Shown here piece by piece: positions 1 to 8,255 of a DNA stretch of 64,000 bases. The notes beneath the pieces are model-generated. The model ran no database searches. It was given only the letters and a program-made list of their open reading frames with translations, and was not told where the DNA came from. Origin of the DNA: UBA1738 sp045538755. Lineage in GTDB: Bacteria; Bacillota; Clostridia; UBA1381. Within the stretch, counting starts at the first letter, position 1, and the number at the start of each line of letters is the position of its first letter. A program made the translations under genes and the position numbers. The DNA is taken from the NCBI GenBank assembly GCA_045538755.1, contig JAZQEC010000008.1:1-64000 (forward strand), in the 5' to 3' direction.

Positions 1-25
1 TATCACACTCTGTCTGCTTTGTCAA
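1..25 (-). promoter_or_regulatory. Downstream member of tandem promoters, -10 off the window
   Basis: Reading leftward, a perfect TTGACA -35 box lies at 25-20. With a 17-base spacer the -10 would begin at base 2, and the last two bases visible are TA, so the box is cut by the window edge. An A/T-rich UP-like tract precedes it. It lies 101 bases downstream of a second promoter with the same -35 and a similar upstream tract. Its target lies outside the window. Confidence 0.6.
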
Positions 26-96
26 GAGGTTTTTTCAACTTTTTTAAGTTTTTTCGAAATATTTTCGTCCTCTGCTCTAAAAGCGACAGCTTGTTT

Positions 97-150
97 ATAT
101 TAACACATTACTATGTGCTTTGTCAAGAAGTTTTTTGAAAATTTTTAAAT
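97..150 (-). promoter_or_regulatory. Upstream member of tandem promoters
   Basis: On the minus strand a perfect TTGACA (126-121) is followed after 17-18 bases by TTAATA/TAATAT (around 103-97). An A/T-rich tract (about 127-150) resembles an UP element. The spacer begins AAGCA in both tandem promoters, so the pair looks duplicated. Tandem strong promoters about 100 bases apart are typical of rRNA operons in Bacillota. That target is an inference because the transcribed region lies to the left of the window. Confidence 0.6.
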
Positions 151-998
151 TATTTTTCTTTCCTATTATATATAGCTTTTTGATTTCTCAAAAGCACTCC
201 CTTGCCGCGCCACGAAAATGCCCTTTTGCCGTAAAGCCACAAAAATTCTTTATTAGACAAGTTTTCATCAATATGCAAGTCGATTATCAAATCCTTTTTA
301 AATTCATCGATTTCGGTTGGCGTCAGTCCGCAGTTATGCGGGCAAACCTCCTGACATATATCGCATCCCCAAATTGTGTTTGAGTCAATCATTGCCTTTT
401 TTTCAGCACCAGACAGTTCTCCCTTTTTCTGCGTTATGTAAGACAGACATTTATTTTCATCAAATCCGCAGCTTAGCGCACCCAACGGACAGGCTTTTAT
501 ACATTTTCCGCAGCCATTACATTCTTCAACATTTTCCTCATCTTCCGCAAGCTCGCAATCGGTGACTATATATCCAATAAAAAAGTAGCTTCCGAGCCGA
601 TTATTTATCGCCATACGGTTTTTTCCGATAAAAGCAAGTCCCGAAAGTTTTGCCAGAAGGCGCTCATTAAGAACTCCCGTATCGGCAAATGCCTCTGCCG
701 AAAAGCCATTTTCTTTTAAAAAATCAACTATACACGCCATCTTCTCTCTTGCCACACAATGATAGTCAAGTCCTTGCGCATATCGTGATATATTCCCTTT
801 TTTCGCTCCGCTATAATAGGAAAAAGCGCACACGATGATAGTTTTTGCACCCAAAAGCACAGCTTCTTCATCACCCGCACCACAAAAAGAGGCTTCCGCC
901 GCAGAGGTTTTTGCCCTTTTCAGGTATCTTTCACTGCCACAGAAGCCTATTTGGGAAATCTTTACTTGTTTTGCAAGTTCGATTATTTTATTTCTCAT
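150..998 (-). CDS. queG: Epoxyqueuosine reductase (QueG-like)
   Basis: Likely reduces epoxyqueuosine to queuosine in tRNA, using a cobalamin cofactor and two [4Fe-4S] clusters in the cytoplasm. At 282 residues it is somewhat shorter than many QueG proteins. Visible signatures are ADTG around residue 106 (the conserved acidic residue region), FIGKNRMAIN at 123-132, a first Cys set CNGCGKCIKACP at 160-171, and a second set CDICQEVCP at 212-220. It overlaps trxA by four bases, so the two are translationally coupled. It could instead be another member of the double-cluster ferredoxin family, but the motif order fits QueG well. Confidence 0.8.
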   Translation of the reverse strand: MRNKIIELAKQVKISQIGFCGSERYLKRAKTSAAEASFCGAGDEEAVLLGAKTIIVCAFSYYSGAKKGNISRYAQGLDYHCVAREKMACIVDFLKENGFSAEAFADTGVLNERLLAKLSGLAFIGKNRMAINNRLGSYFFIGYIVTDCELAEDEENVEECNGCGKCIKACPLGALSCGFDENKCLSYITQKKGELSGAEKKAMIDSNTIWGCDICQEVCPHNCGLTPTEIDEFKKDLIIDLHIDENLSNKEFLWLYGKRAFSWRGKGVLLRNQKAIYNRKEK

Positions 999-1309
999 AA
1001 AACCTCATCTATCGCATCTGCATAGTCGTCAGCAGATTTCGCGCCAACAAGTTTTTTTACTTCCTTTCCGTCTTTAAAAATGATAACCGTCGGAATAGAG
1101 ACTATTGCAAACTCCGCCGCCAAAGTACCTTCGTCATCGACATTTACTTTGCCGACCGTTATTTTTCCTTCGTACTCTTCTGCAAGCTGATCAATTATAG
1201 GCGAAACCATTCGGCACGGTCCGCACCAGCTTGCCCAAAAATCTACCAAAACAGGCTTGTCCGATTTTACTATTTCATTAAAGTTTTTCTGTGTTAATTC
1301 CACTACCAT
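995..1309 (-). CDS. trxA: Thioredoxin
   Basis: A cytosolic dithiol-disulfide oxidoreductase of 104 residues, normal for the family. The active site WCGPC lies at residues 28-32, and the cis-proline region VSIPT precedes the C-terminal helix. A clear ribosome site with AGGAGG lies just upstream of the ATG. It overlaps the start of queG by four bases. No thioredoxin reductase gene is nearby. Confidence 0.95.
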   Translation of the reverse strand: MVVELTQKNFNEIVKSDKPVLVDFWASWCGPCRMVSPIIDQLAEEYEGKITVGKVNVDDEGTLAAEFAIVSIPTVIIFKDGKEVKKLVGAKSADDYADAIDEVL

Positions 1310-1330
1310 AATATTTTCCTCCTAATCAAG

Positions 1331-1921
1331 TTACTTTTCCACAGGCTCCGGCAATGTTGAGTAGCGGTTGTTTATGCCGCCGGTTGAAAAGTTCTTTGTC
1401 GAGTATTCAACATACTCTACGAACTGGTCTTCCTCAAAAATGTAGTTTCTTATTTCCCTGTCGTTACCGCTAAATATATATGCCGTTATAACAGGTGTCG
1501 AAAGCCCCTTTATAAATGCTTCATTCACCTCTGCATAGACATATCCTTGCATTCTTTCATTGAACAGATTATAAGCTCCGCCTTCTGCAATAACCGCCAA
1601 GGTCCAGTACTGCGAATCGTCCCACATCATTTCCCCGTTTTTAGCTTTTGCCGATGTGGCGAGAACTATTCTGTCTTTCTTTCCTGGTTCTGTTATAGAA
1701 TAATTAAAATCTCCAATTAATGTCCAGTCGTTGGTCATCTTTAATATCTGTGACAGAGTAATTGTGGTTTTGGGGTCTTCGACCTCCTCTGTCGGAAACG
1801 GCGTTACTTCTACAATAGGGTCAGGTTCAGTCATCGGGTCTGTTCCTATAAGGTCAGACGTGTGTGTACACCCGCACAGCATTACCGCCGCCAACATCAT
1901 TAAAAAAATATTTTTTTTCAT
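1331..1921 (-). CDS. Small lipoprotein of unknown function
   Basis: Predicted secreted lipoprotein of 196 residues. The N-terminus has lysines, a hydrophobic stretch and the lipobox LCGC, so the mature protein would start at the cysteine. The start at 1921 is chosen because AAAGGG lies nine bases upstream and the signal peptide then has normal length. An ATG at 1939 overlaps the yigZ stop as ATGA and is an alternative. A Pro/Glu/Thr-rich linker follows the lipobox. The fold is not recognised; the middle part contains aromatic beta-rich segments. It lies in the hflX-yigZ-trxA-queG run. Confidence 0.75.
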   Translation of the reverse strand: MKKNIFLMMLAAVMLCGCTHTSDLIGTDPMTEPDPIVEVTPFPTEEVEDPKTTITLSQILKMTNDWTLIGDFNYSITEPGKKDRIVLATSAKAKNGEMMWDDSQYWTLAVIAEGGAYNLFNERMQGYVYAEVNEAFIKGLSTPVITAYIFSGNDREIRNYIFEEDQFVEYVEYSTKNFSTGGINNRYSTLPEPVEK

Positions 1922-1935
1922 ATCAAACAACCCTT

Positions 1936-2574
1936 TCATATATCTATATACTTCCTGCCGGTCTGTTTTATTATTGCTCTACCGCAGGTAATTTCAGTCA
2001 CATCGTCAATGAATTTTTGTACTTCCTCTTTTTTCAGGCAAACCTTAAATTCAACCTCATTTTCATAGAGTGTGTCCTCCAGGATATATCCGTCTGTTGC
2101 GATTTTGTACTGCATCTTGCCAACAAGCGTATAGTCCACACGTACAGAATAAAGCTCGCATATAATGCGGGTTATGATTCCCGCAGCTTCAAGCCCCATA
2201 CGGCAAGCTCCGCCGTAAGCATGAACAAGTCCGCCTGTGCCTAAAAGCGTTCCGCCAAAATATCTCGTCACAACAACCGCAACATCGACAAGGCCTTCCT
2301 TGCGGATTGTATCAAGCACCGGCATTCCTGCCGTTCCGCTCGGCTCACCGTCGTCAGAATAACGAAAAATGTTGTTTTCGTCAATAACATACGCATACAC
2401 ATTATGCGTAGCATCGCTGTACAAAGACCGCATTTGTTGTAAAAACTCAAGTGCCTCCGCTTCATTTGAAACAGGTTTTACATGAGTTATGAACTTGGAC
2501 TTTTTTTCAATCAGCAGTGCCTCGCCTTCTTTTGCGACTGTTTTATAACACTCCTTTGTAGAAATATCAATCAA
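1936..2574 (-). CDS. YigZ/IMPACT-family protein
   Basis: A 212-residue member of the YigZ (UPF0029/IMPACT) family, cytosolic proteins of uncertain biochemical role that share a fold with ribosomal protein and EF-G domains. Family motifs include KSKFI near residue 25, the segment YSDATHNVYAYVI, and DDGEPSGTAGMPVL followed by VVVTRYFGGTLLGTGGLV. It overlaps the end of hflX by four bases (ATGA), which indicates coupled translation. Confidence 0.88.
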   Translation of the reverse strand: MIDISTKECYKTVAKEGEALLIEKKSKFITHVKPVSNEAEALEFLQQMRSLYSDATHNVYAYVIDENNIFRYSDDGEPSGTAGMPVLDTIRKEGLVDVAVVVTRYFGGTLLGTGGLVHAYGGACRMGLEAAGIITRIICELYSVRVDYTLVGKMQYKIATDGYILEDTLYENEVEFKVCLKKEEVQKFIDDVTEITCGRAIIKQTGRKYIDI

Positions 2575-3833
2575 CCCTTTTCTTCTACCAAATATTCTTT
2601 CAGTACATTATATGTTATACTATCCGCCAAAAGATGGATTTTTGTACCGTTTTCGGTGTACTCTTCTGACAGGATTTTCTGATTTTTATGGAGCTCACTT
2701 ACAAGCGAGCCTTCAGTATAAGGAACAAGAATACATATTTCCTGCTTCTTTCCAGGCGCGGTGTCCTCAATCCTTCGAACAAGCTCGTCAATTCCTATAT
2801 TATCCTTTACCGAAATGCCAAGCCCCCTAAAATCTCCGTCTCCCGAAATCAAGTCTACCTTATTATATACCTCGATTATCGGCTTTCCTGCCGCTCCCAG
2901 GTCAGAAAGCACGGACTCAACCACTTTTATATGATTTTCATACTGCGGATTTGACGCATCGATGACGTGGATTAAAAAATCTGCGACAACCGTTTCTTCA
3001 AGCGTGGATTTGAATGCCTCAACAAGATGATGCGGTAGTTTTCTTATAAAGCCAACCGTGTCCACAAGCAATATTTTTCGGTTATCGTCCAATACAAGTC
3101 CCCGTGATGTAGTATCAAGTGTTGCAAACAGTTTATTTTCCGCCAAAACCTCGCTGTCGGTCAGCCTATTTAAAAGCGATGACTTTCCGGCATTTGTATA
3201 CCCCACAAGGCACGCAGTAACAGTTCCGTCTTTTTTTCTTCTTGTTCTTATCAGGTCTCTATGCTTGCCGACCTCCTTGATTTCTGCTTCAAGCGCCGAA
3301 ATTCTGCGGTTAATGTGGCGTCTGTCCGACTCAAGCTTTGTTTCTCCGGGGCCTCTTGTGCCAATTCCGCCGCCTGTTCGGCTCATTGTTACACCCAGTC
3401 CCCGAAGTCTCGGCAGTCGGTATTTTAACTGTGCAAGCTCAACCTGAAGTTTTCCTTCGCCGCTTCTTGCACGCATCGCAAATATATCAAGTATAAGAAT
3501 TGTTCTGTCAATAACCTTTACCTCTAAAAAATCCGCAATGTTGCGAAGCTGGACAGGCGACAGTTCGTCATCAAAAATAACCGTGTCAATATCCATCGCC
3601 TCTACCGCAAGCTTTACCTCTTCAAGCTTTCCCTCACCCATATAGGTCGCCGCCTCAAGGTCAGGCTTATTCTGCACAATCTCGCAGATAACCTCTGCGC
3701 CCGCTGTTTTTGCAAGCTCGGAAAGCTCAGCCATAGACTCCTCTGTTGTGTCAGAAAGTACGTCACGACTGCCCGTATGAACTCCTGCAAGAAGCACACG
3801 CTCAACTTTTTCTTCGTTAGATTTTATTTCCAT
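2571..3833 (-). CDS. hflX: Ribosome-associated GTPase HflX
   Basis: GTPase that binds the 50S subunit and helps split or rescue stalled ribosomes. The N-terminal HflX domain has the segment DTVIFDDELSPVQLRN, followed by the Gly-rich linker GGIGTRGPGETKLE. The G domain has G1 GYTNAGKSSL, G3 DTVGF and G4 NKVD. The start at 3833 is preferred because AAAGGA lies eight bases upstream; an in-frame ATG at 3869 has a poorer ribosome site. Length is then 420 residues, normal for the family. It heads a minus-strand run through yigZ. Confidence 0.93.
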   Translation of the reverse strand: MEIKSNEEKVERVLLAGVHTGSRDVLSDTTEESMAELSELAKTAGAEVICEIVQNKPDLEAATYMGEGKLEEVKLAVEAMDIDTVIFDDELSPVQLRNIADFLEVKVIDRTILILDIFAMRARSGEGKLQVELAQLKYRLPRLRGLGVTMSRTGGGIGTRGPGETKLESDRRHINRRISALEAEIKEVGKHRDLIRTRRKKDGTVTACLVGYTNAGKSSLLNRLTDSEVLAENKLFATLDTTSRGLVLDDNRKILLVDTVGFIRKLPHHLVEAFKSTLEETVVADFLIHVIDASNPQYENHIKVVESVLSDLGAAGKPIIEVYNKVDLISGDGDFRGLGISVKDNIGIDELVRRIEDTAPGKKQEICILVPYTEGSLVSELHKNQKILSEEYTENGTKIHLLADSITYNVLKEYLVEEKG

Positions 3834-4021
3834 TGATTTTTCCTTTCCGACAACAACTTCTACACTCATATTATCTTCTATTTTTCCCTTTTTGTCAATA
3901 AATAGCGCTGTTTTTTTTTTAAATTTTTAAAATCTATGGAATTTTAACTCATAATGTTATATAATGTAGGATAAATAATGTAAAATGAAGCTATTATACA
4001 TAAAAACAGGAGGATTCATTT

Positions 4022-4507
4022 ATGGTCAACGATATTCTTGATATTTTAGAAAGCACCGACAAAAAGCTTTCAAATGAACAAATAGCGCAGATGCTCGGCA
4101 CAACAGAAGATGAAGTCGCCTCAATTATAAAAGGTCTCGAAAAGGATAACACTATTGTCGGCTACAAGACAATGATTAACTGGGAAAAAACAGATAAGGA
4201 ACTTGTAACATCAATAATTGAACTTAAAATTTCACCGCAACGTGGTGAAGGCTTTGACAAGGTTGCAGAAAAAATCTACAAGTATTCGCAGGTAAAATCG
4301 CTGTTTTTAATGTCCGGCTCTTATGACCTTTGCGTAATAATCGAAGGTCAGTCAATGAAGGACGTTGCACTTTTTGTTGCATCAAAGCTTGCTCCGATGG
4401 ACAACGTTTTAAGCACTGCAACAAGCTTTGTTCTTAAAAAATACAAGGACGACGGTATGATTTTTTATAATGATGAAGAAGATTCCAGACAGGTGATAAC
4501 GCTATGA
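4022..4507 (+). CDS. Lrp/AsnC-family transcriptional regulator
   Basis: A 161-residue regulator with an N-terminal winged helix-turn-helix (about residues 1-60, with NEQIAQMLGTTEDEVASIIKG) and a C-terminal AsnC ligand-binding domain. AGGAGG lies upstream of the ATG. Its stop overlaps the ATG of the following aminotransferase (ATGA). Such pairs usually regulate amino-acid metabolism and often themselves, so the effector is probably an amino acid; this is inference from family and context. Confidence 0.9.
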   Translation: MVNDILDILESTDKKLSNEQIAQMLGTTEDEVASIIKGLEKDNTIVGYKTMINWEKTDKELVTSIIELKISPQRGEGFDKVAEKIYKYSQVKSLFLMSGSYDLCVIIEGQSMKDVALFVASKLAPMDNVLSTATSFVLKKYKDDGMIFYNDEEDSRQVITL

Positions 4508-5679
4508 TGAACTATGATAACATTTTAAATGATAAAATTAAAAGTATTCCGCCATCTGGAATACGTAAGTTTTTTGACATAGCCGCAACAACGAAAGACG
4601 CAATTTCGTTGGGTGTAGGCGAGCCTGACTTTGTAACACCTTGGTCAATCCGCGAGGCAGGCATTTATTCTCTTGAAAAAGGCAGAACCTACTACACTGC
4701 AAACGCAGGACTTATAGAGCTTCGCGAAGAAATATGTACATATAACAAAAGAAAATTCGGCATTGAATACGATCCCGCTTCAGAAGTTTTGGTGACGGTA
4801 GGCGGAAGTGAGGCAATCGACCTTATGATTCGCTGTTTAATCGAGCCGGGTGAAGAAGTTTTAGTGCCAGAGCCAAGTTTTGTCTGCTACAAGCAGTGTA
4901 CAACCATTTCAGGCGGTGTTCCTGTTCCGATTGAGACAAAGGAAGAGGATAACTTCAGGCTTCTTCCAGAGCAGCTAAAGGCTCACATCACAGATAAAAC
5001 AAAGCTCTTAATTCTGCCATTCCCAAACAATCCGACAGGCGGTGTAATGTCACGAGAGGACCTTGAAGCAATAGCAGAAGTTTTAAAAGGCACAGACATT
5101 ATGGTTCTTTCCGACGAAATCTACGGCGAGCTTCGTTACGGCGACGAAAAACACACACCGTTTTCCGCAATAGACGGGATGCGCGAAAGAACCGTTATCG
5201 TAAACGGTTTTTCAAAGACTTTTGCAATGACAGGCTGGAGACTTGGCTATGCTCTTGGTCCCGCTCCGATTATAAAGGCTATGACAAAGCTTCATCAGTA
5301 TGGCATTATGTCAAGCCCTACAACAAGCCAGTTTGCCGCAATCGAAGCACTCCGCTCATGCGACAGGGACGTTGAAAATATGCGTCAGGAATACAACTAC
5401 CGCCGTCGTTTCATCGTAGACGGCTTCCGAAATATGGGGCTTTCCTGTTTTGAACCGCTTGGCGCATTTTATGTATTCCCGTGTATAAAATCGCTTGGAA
5501 TGACCAGCGAGGAATTTGCAGAAAAACTGCTCCGCGAAGAAAAGGTTGCAGTTGTGCCCGGAAACGCATTTGGCGAAAGCGGCGAAGGCTTTATAAGATG
5601 CTCTTATGCTTACTCAATCGAAAATATTGAAGAAGCCCTCGTTCGTATCGGACGTTTTGTGGAAAAATACAGAAAATAA
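4504..5679 (+). CDS. Class I/II PLP aminotransferase
   Basis: A 391-residue fold-type I aminotransferase of the aspartate/aromatic group. Signatures are GVGEPDF near residue 37, the PNNPTGG motif, LSDEIYGEL with the PLP-binding Asp and Tyr, and the Schiff-base lysine in NGFSKTFAMTGWRLGY around residue 235. The C-terminal Arg in EGFIRCSYA probably binds the substrate carboxylate. It is translationally coupled to the Lrp-like regulator, which suggests amino-acid-responsive control. Exact amino-acid specificity cannot be read from the sequence. Confidence 0.9.
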   Translation: MMNYDNILNDKIKSIPPSGIRKFFDIAATTKDAISLGVGEPDFVTPWSIREAGIYSLEKGRTYYTANAGLIELREEICTYNKRKFGIEYDPASEVLVTVGGSEAIDLMIRCLIEPGEEVLVPEPSFVCYKQCTTISGGVPVPIETKEEDNFRLLPEQLKAHITDKTKLLILPFPNNPTGGVMSREDLEAIAEVLKGTDIMVLSDEIYGELRYGDEKHTPFSAIDGMRERTVIVNGFSKTFAMTGWRLGYALGPAPIIKAMTKLHQYGIMSSPTTSQFAAIEALRSCDRDVENMRQEYNYRRRFIVDGFRNMGLSCFEPLGAFYVFPCIKSLGMTSEEFAEKLLREEKVAVVPGNAFGESGEGFIRCSYAYSIENIEEALVRIGRFVEKYRK

Positions 5680-5685
5680 CCTAAT

Positions 5686-5713
5686 AAAGGCTGTTGCACC
5701 CGCAACAGCCTTT
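5686..5713. terminator. Bidirectional terminator between aminotransferase and crr
   Basis: A perfect 12-bp stem AAAGGCTGTTGC with loop ACCC lies between two convergent genes. A/T-rich sequence flanks it on both sides, so it can serve both strands. Confidence 0.8.
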
Positions 5714-5727
5714 ATAAATTGTGTGTT

Positions 5728-6204
5728 TCACTTTTTGTACTCCATAATGGTCGTTTCGCCGCCGATTACTTTGCCTTTTAAGTCTTCAAGGTCTTTCACC
5801 TCGTCGGCATTTGTGATTACCACAGGTGTGTAAATTTCGTATCCCTTTTCCTTAATAAACTTTATGTCTGCTTCGCACAAAACATCTCCTGCATTTACCC
5901 TGTCGCCGTCTTTGACCTTTACGGTAAAGCCTTCTCCTTTTAACTCCAGAGTATTAAGACCGATATGCACTAAAATTTCAAGTCCGTCATCAGATTTTAT
6001 CGAGTATGCATGGAGTGTATCAAAGACCTGCACGACAGTCCCTGTAACAGGCGACTTTACCTCGTTTTCGGTCGGTATAATGGCGACTCCTTCGCCCAGA
6101 AGCTTATCCGAAAACACTTCGTCAGGCACTTCCTCAATTCCTACACACAGGCCAGTCTGTGGCGCAATAATTTTCTTTTTCTGTTTCTTTCTGCCGAATA
6201 ACAT
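5728..6204 (-). CDS. crr: PTS glucose-type IIA component
   Basis: A 158-residue soluble EIIA of the glucose family that accepts phosphate from HPr. The phosphorylated-histidine motif VHIGLNTLELKGEGF is present, along with the second active-site histidine in HAYSIKSDDG. It sits three bases downstream of ptsI in a crr-ptsI-ptsH order read leftward (transcribed ptsH, ptsI, crr). No IIB or IIC gene is adjacent, so it probably serves permeases encoded elsewhere. Confidence 0.88.
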   Translation of the reverse strand: MLFGRKKQKKKIIAPQTGLCVGIEEVPDEVFSDKLLGEGVAIIPTENEVKSPVTGTVVQVFDTLHAYSIKSDDGLEILVHIGLNTLELKGEGFTVKVKDGDRVNAGDVLCEADIKFIKEKGYEIYTPVVITNADEVKDLEDLKGKVIGGETTIMEYKK

Positions 6205-6207
6205 TTC

Positions 6208-7848
6208 TTACTCTCCTTTTTTTGCATAGCTTTCCCTTATAATTTTGCGGATTTCAAGTATTTTTCCCGGCGTTACCGAGAGTTCGTCAATTCCCATTTC
6301 CAAAAATTTCGGAATAAGCTCCGCATCCGAGCCCAGTTCTCCACAAATTCCTGTCCAAATTCCCTTTTTATGCGAATTATCAACAACCGTCTTAATTGCA
6401 CGCATAATTGCTTCATGGTGCGGGTCCATCATTTCGCTGACAGCCTCGTTTTGTCTGTCCATCGCAAGCATATACTGCGTCAGGTCATTTGTTCCTATTG
6501 AGAAAAAGTCTGCTTCTTCTGCCAGAAGGTCGGAAATCATTACCGCCGCCGGCGTTTCAATCATAATCCCGACAGGAACATTTTCCGAAAATGGAATTTT
6601 TGCTGCCAAAAGCTCCTTTTTTGCCTCTTCCAAAAGCTCTTTCGCTCTTTTAATTTCGCTAATTGACACAATCATCGGAAGCATAATCATAATATTACCG
6701 AATGCCGATGCACGCAAAATTGCGCGAAGCTGCGTTTTGAAAATATCGGTGCGTGTAAGGCAGAGCCTAATTGCACGCATTCCGAGCGCAGGATTTTCTT
6801 CTCTTGCAAGCTTGAAATAGCTTATCTGTTTATCTGCACCTATATCCAGTGTGCGGATAATAACCGGCTTTTCGCCCATACCCTCTGCTACTTTTTTATA
6901 CGCCTTAAACTGCAAATCTTCGCTCGGATAGGTCTCGGTCTGAAGATATAAAAATTCGCTCCTGAAAAGCCCTATTCCCTCGGCATCGTTCATAATTACA
7001 CCACCCAAATCAGTTGGTGTGCCGATATTTGCATAAAGCTTGATTTTCTTCCCGTCAAGAGTCACCGTCGGCTGGTCTTTCATACTCTTTAAAAGCTCCA
7101 TTTGTTCCTCTTTTTCACGTTTTTTCTCGGTAAGGTCTTTTATGATTTCTTCGCTCGGCTCAACATAAACCTTGCCTGTATAGCCGTCTACTGCGGCAAA
7201 CTTTCCGTCATAGTCGTCTTTTTGCAAGCCCGAAATGCCGATAATTGCAGGAATGTTTAATGAACGTGCAAGAATTGCTGTATGTGAGGTTGAGCTTCCT
7301 TTTTCGGTCACAAATGCCGTTATTTTTTCCTTATCCATCTGGAGCGTTTCGCTGGGCGCAAGGTCGTCAGCGAAAATTATCATACTTTCATCTCCTGTAC
7401 CGATTTCATTCCGCTCACCGCCGCCCAAAATCGAAATAACCCTGTCTGAAATATCCATAACGTCGCTTGCCCGTGCCTGCATATAAACGTCGTCCATTTC
7501 GGAAAACATCTTTGAAAAGGTTTCTGCTGTCATTAAAACAGCTGCCTCACTGTTTAGCTTCTGCCTTTCTATTATATTTTCCACCGACTCATTATAATCC
7601 ATGTCTTCAAGCATCATTTTATGAATGGAAAAAATCTGTGCTTCCGCTTCGCCGATTTCTCTTGTCGCCTTATAATAAAGGAGCTCAAGCTCGTCTATCG
7701 CCTGCTGCCGTGCATCGTTGTACCTTTTAATTTCTGCAGCGCTGTCTTCAATATGCCGTCTTTTTACAGGAGACGCATCCCTTTTATAAATTGAAATCTT
7801 TCCCATCGAAATGCCGCCGCAAACCGATTTACCGCTTAAAACAATCAT
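6208..7848 (-). CDS. ptsI: PTS enzyme I (PEP-protein phosphotransferase)
   Basis: Cytosolic enzyme I transfers phosphate from phosphoenolpyruvate to HPr. The active-site histidine is in GSSTSHTAILARS; the PEP-binding barrel has LFRSEFLY, the GADKQ segment, GIMIETPAA and SIGTNDLTQYMLA. Length of 546 residues is slightly below the usual 570. It lies 12 bases after ptsH in the same operon. Confidence 0.95.
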   Translation of the reverse strand: MIVLSGKSVCGGISMGKISIYKRDASPVKRRHIEDSAAEIKRYNDARQQAIDELELLYYKATREIGEAEAQIFSIHKMMLEDMDYNESVENIIERQKLNSEAAVLMTAETFSKMFSEMDDVYMQARASDVMDISDRVISILGGGERNEIGTGDESMIIFADDLAPSETLQMDKEKITAFVTEKGSSTSHTAILARSLNIPAIIGISGLQKDDYDGKFAAVDGYTGKVYVEPSEEIIKDLTEKKREKEEQMELLKSMKDQPTVTLDGKKIKLYANIGTPTDLGGVIMNDAEGIGLFRSEFLYLQTETYPSEDLQFKAYKKVAEGMGEKPVIIRTLDIGADKQISYFKLAREENPALGMRAIRLCLTRTDIFKTQLRAILRASAFGNIMIMLPMIVSISEIKRAKELLEEAKKELLAAKIPFSENVPVGIMIETPAAVMISDLLAEEADFFSIGTNDLTQYMLAMDRQNEAVSEMMDPHHEAIMRAIKTVVDNSHKKGIWTGICGELGSDAELIPKFLEMGIDELSVTPGKILEIRKIIRESYAKKGE

Positions 7849-7860
7849 TTTTGCATCTCC

Positions 7861-8118
7861 CTATAAGTTATTCCTGAAAAATCCCTCGATTTCAACTGCC
7901 GCCTGTTCTTCATCTTCACCCGAGATTGTCACTCTTACGGTGTCACCCTGACGTACAGAAAGCCCCATAACCGCAAAAAGTCTTTTTAAATCAGCACTTT
8001 TTTCGTTTTTATAAATTGTTATTTCGGACGAAAATTCGCTTGCTTTTTTTACCAAAAGTCCTGCAGGGCGTGCGTGAATGCCCAGCTCGTCACAAATTTT
8101 ATAAGTAAATTCTTTCAT
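7861..8118 (-). CDS. ptsH: HPr phosphocarrier protein with Arg at position 46
   Basis: An 85-residue HPr. The catalytic histidine is His15 in GIHARPAG. The region that carries the HPr-kinase target serine in Bacillus (LKSIMGVM) reads LKRLFAVMG here, so position 46 is Arg. Phosphorelay to IIA should work, but serine-based catabolite control through CcpA should not act through this protein. It leads the pts operon, with AAAGGA as ribosome site. An HPr kinase gene is not seen in the window. Confidence 0.93.
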   Translation of the reverse strand: MKEFTYKICDELGIHARPAGLLVKKASEFSSEITIYKNEKSADLKRLFAVMGLSVRQGDTVRVTISGEDEEQAAVEIEGFFRNNL

Positions 8119-8197
8119 AAAAATCTGTTCCTTTCATACAATTTATATTTATTATGATGATTTTTCTTTTTCTTTATACAATGCAGGCTTTTAAAAA

Positions 8198-8226
8198 TTG
8201 ACAAAAATGTAAATAAGGTATATAAT
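8198..8226 (+). promoter_or_regulatory. Consensus sigma-A promoter of nfnAB
   Basis: TTGACA at 8198-8203 and TATAAT at 8221-8226 with a 17-base spacer, both perfect. Transcription would start about 20 bases before the nfnA ribosome site, so the leader is very short. No Rex-like operator is evident here. Confidence 0.85.
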
Positions 8227-8255
8227 ATTCTTAAACTAAAATGGAGAGATTTTTG

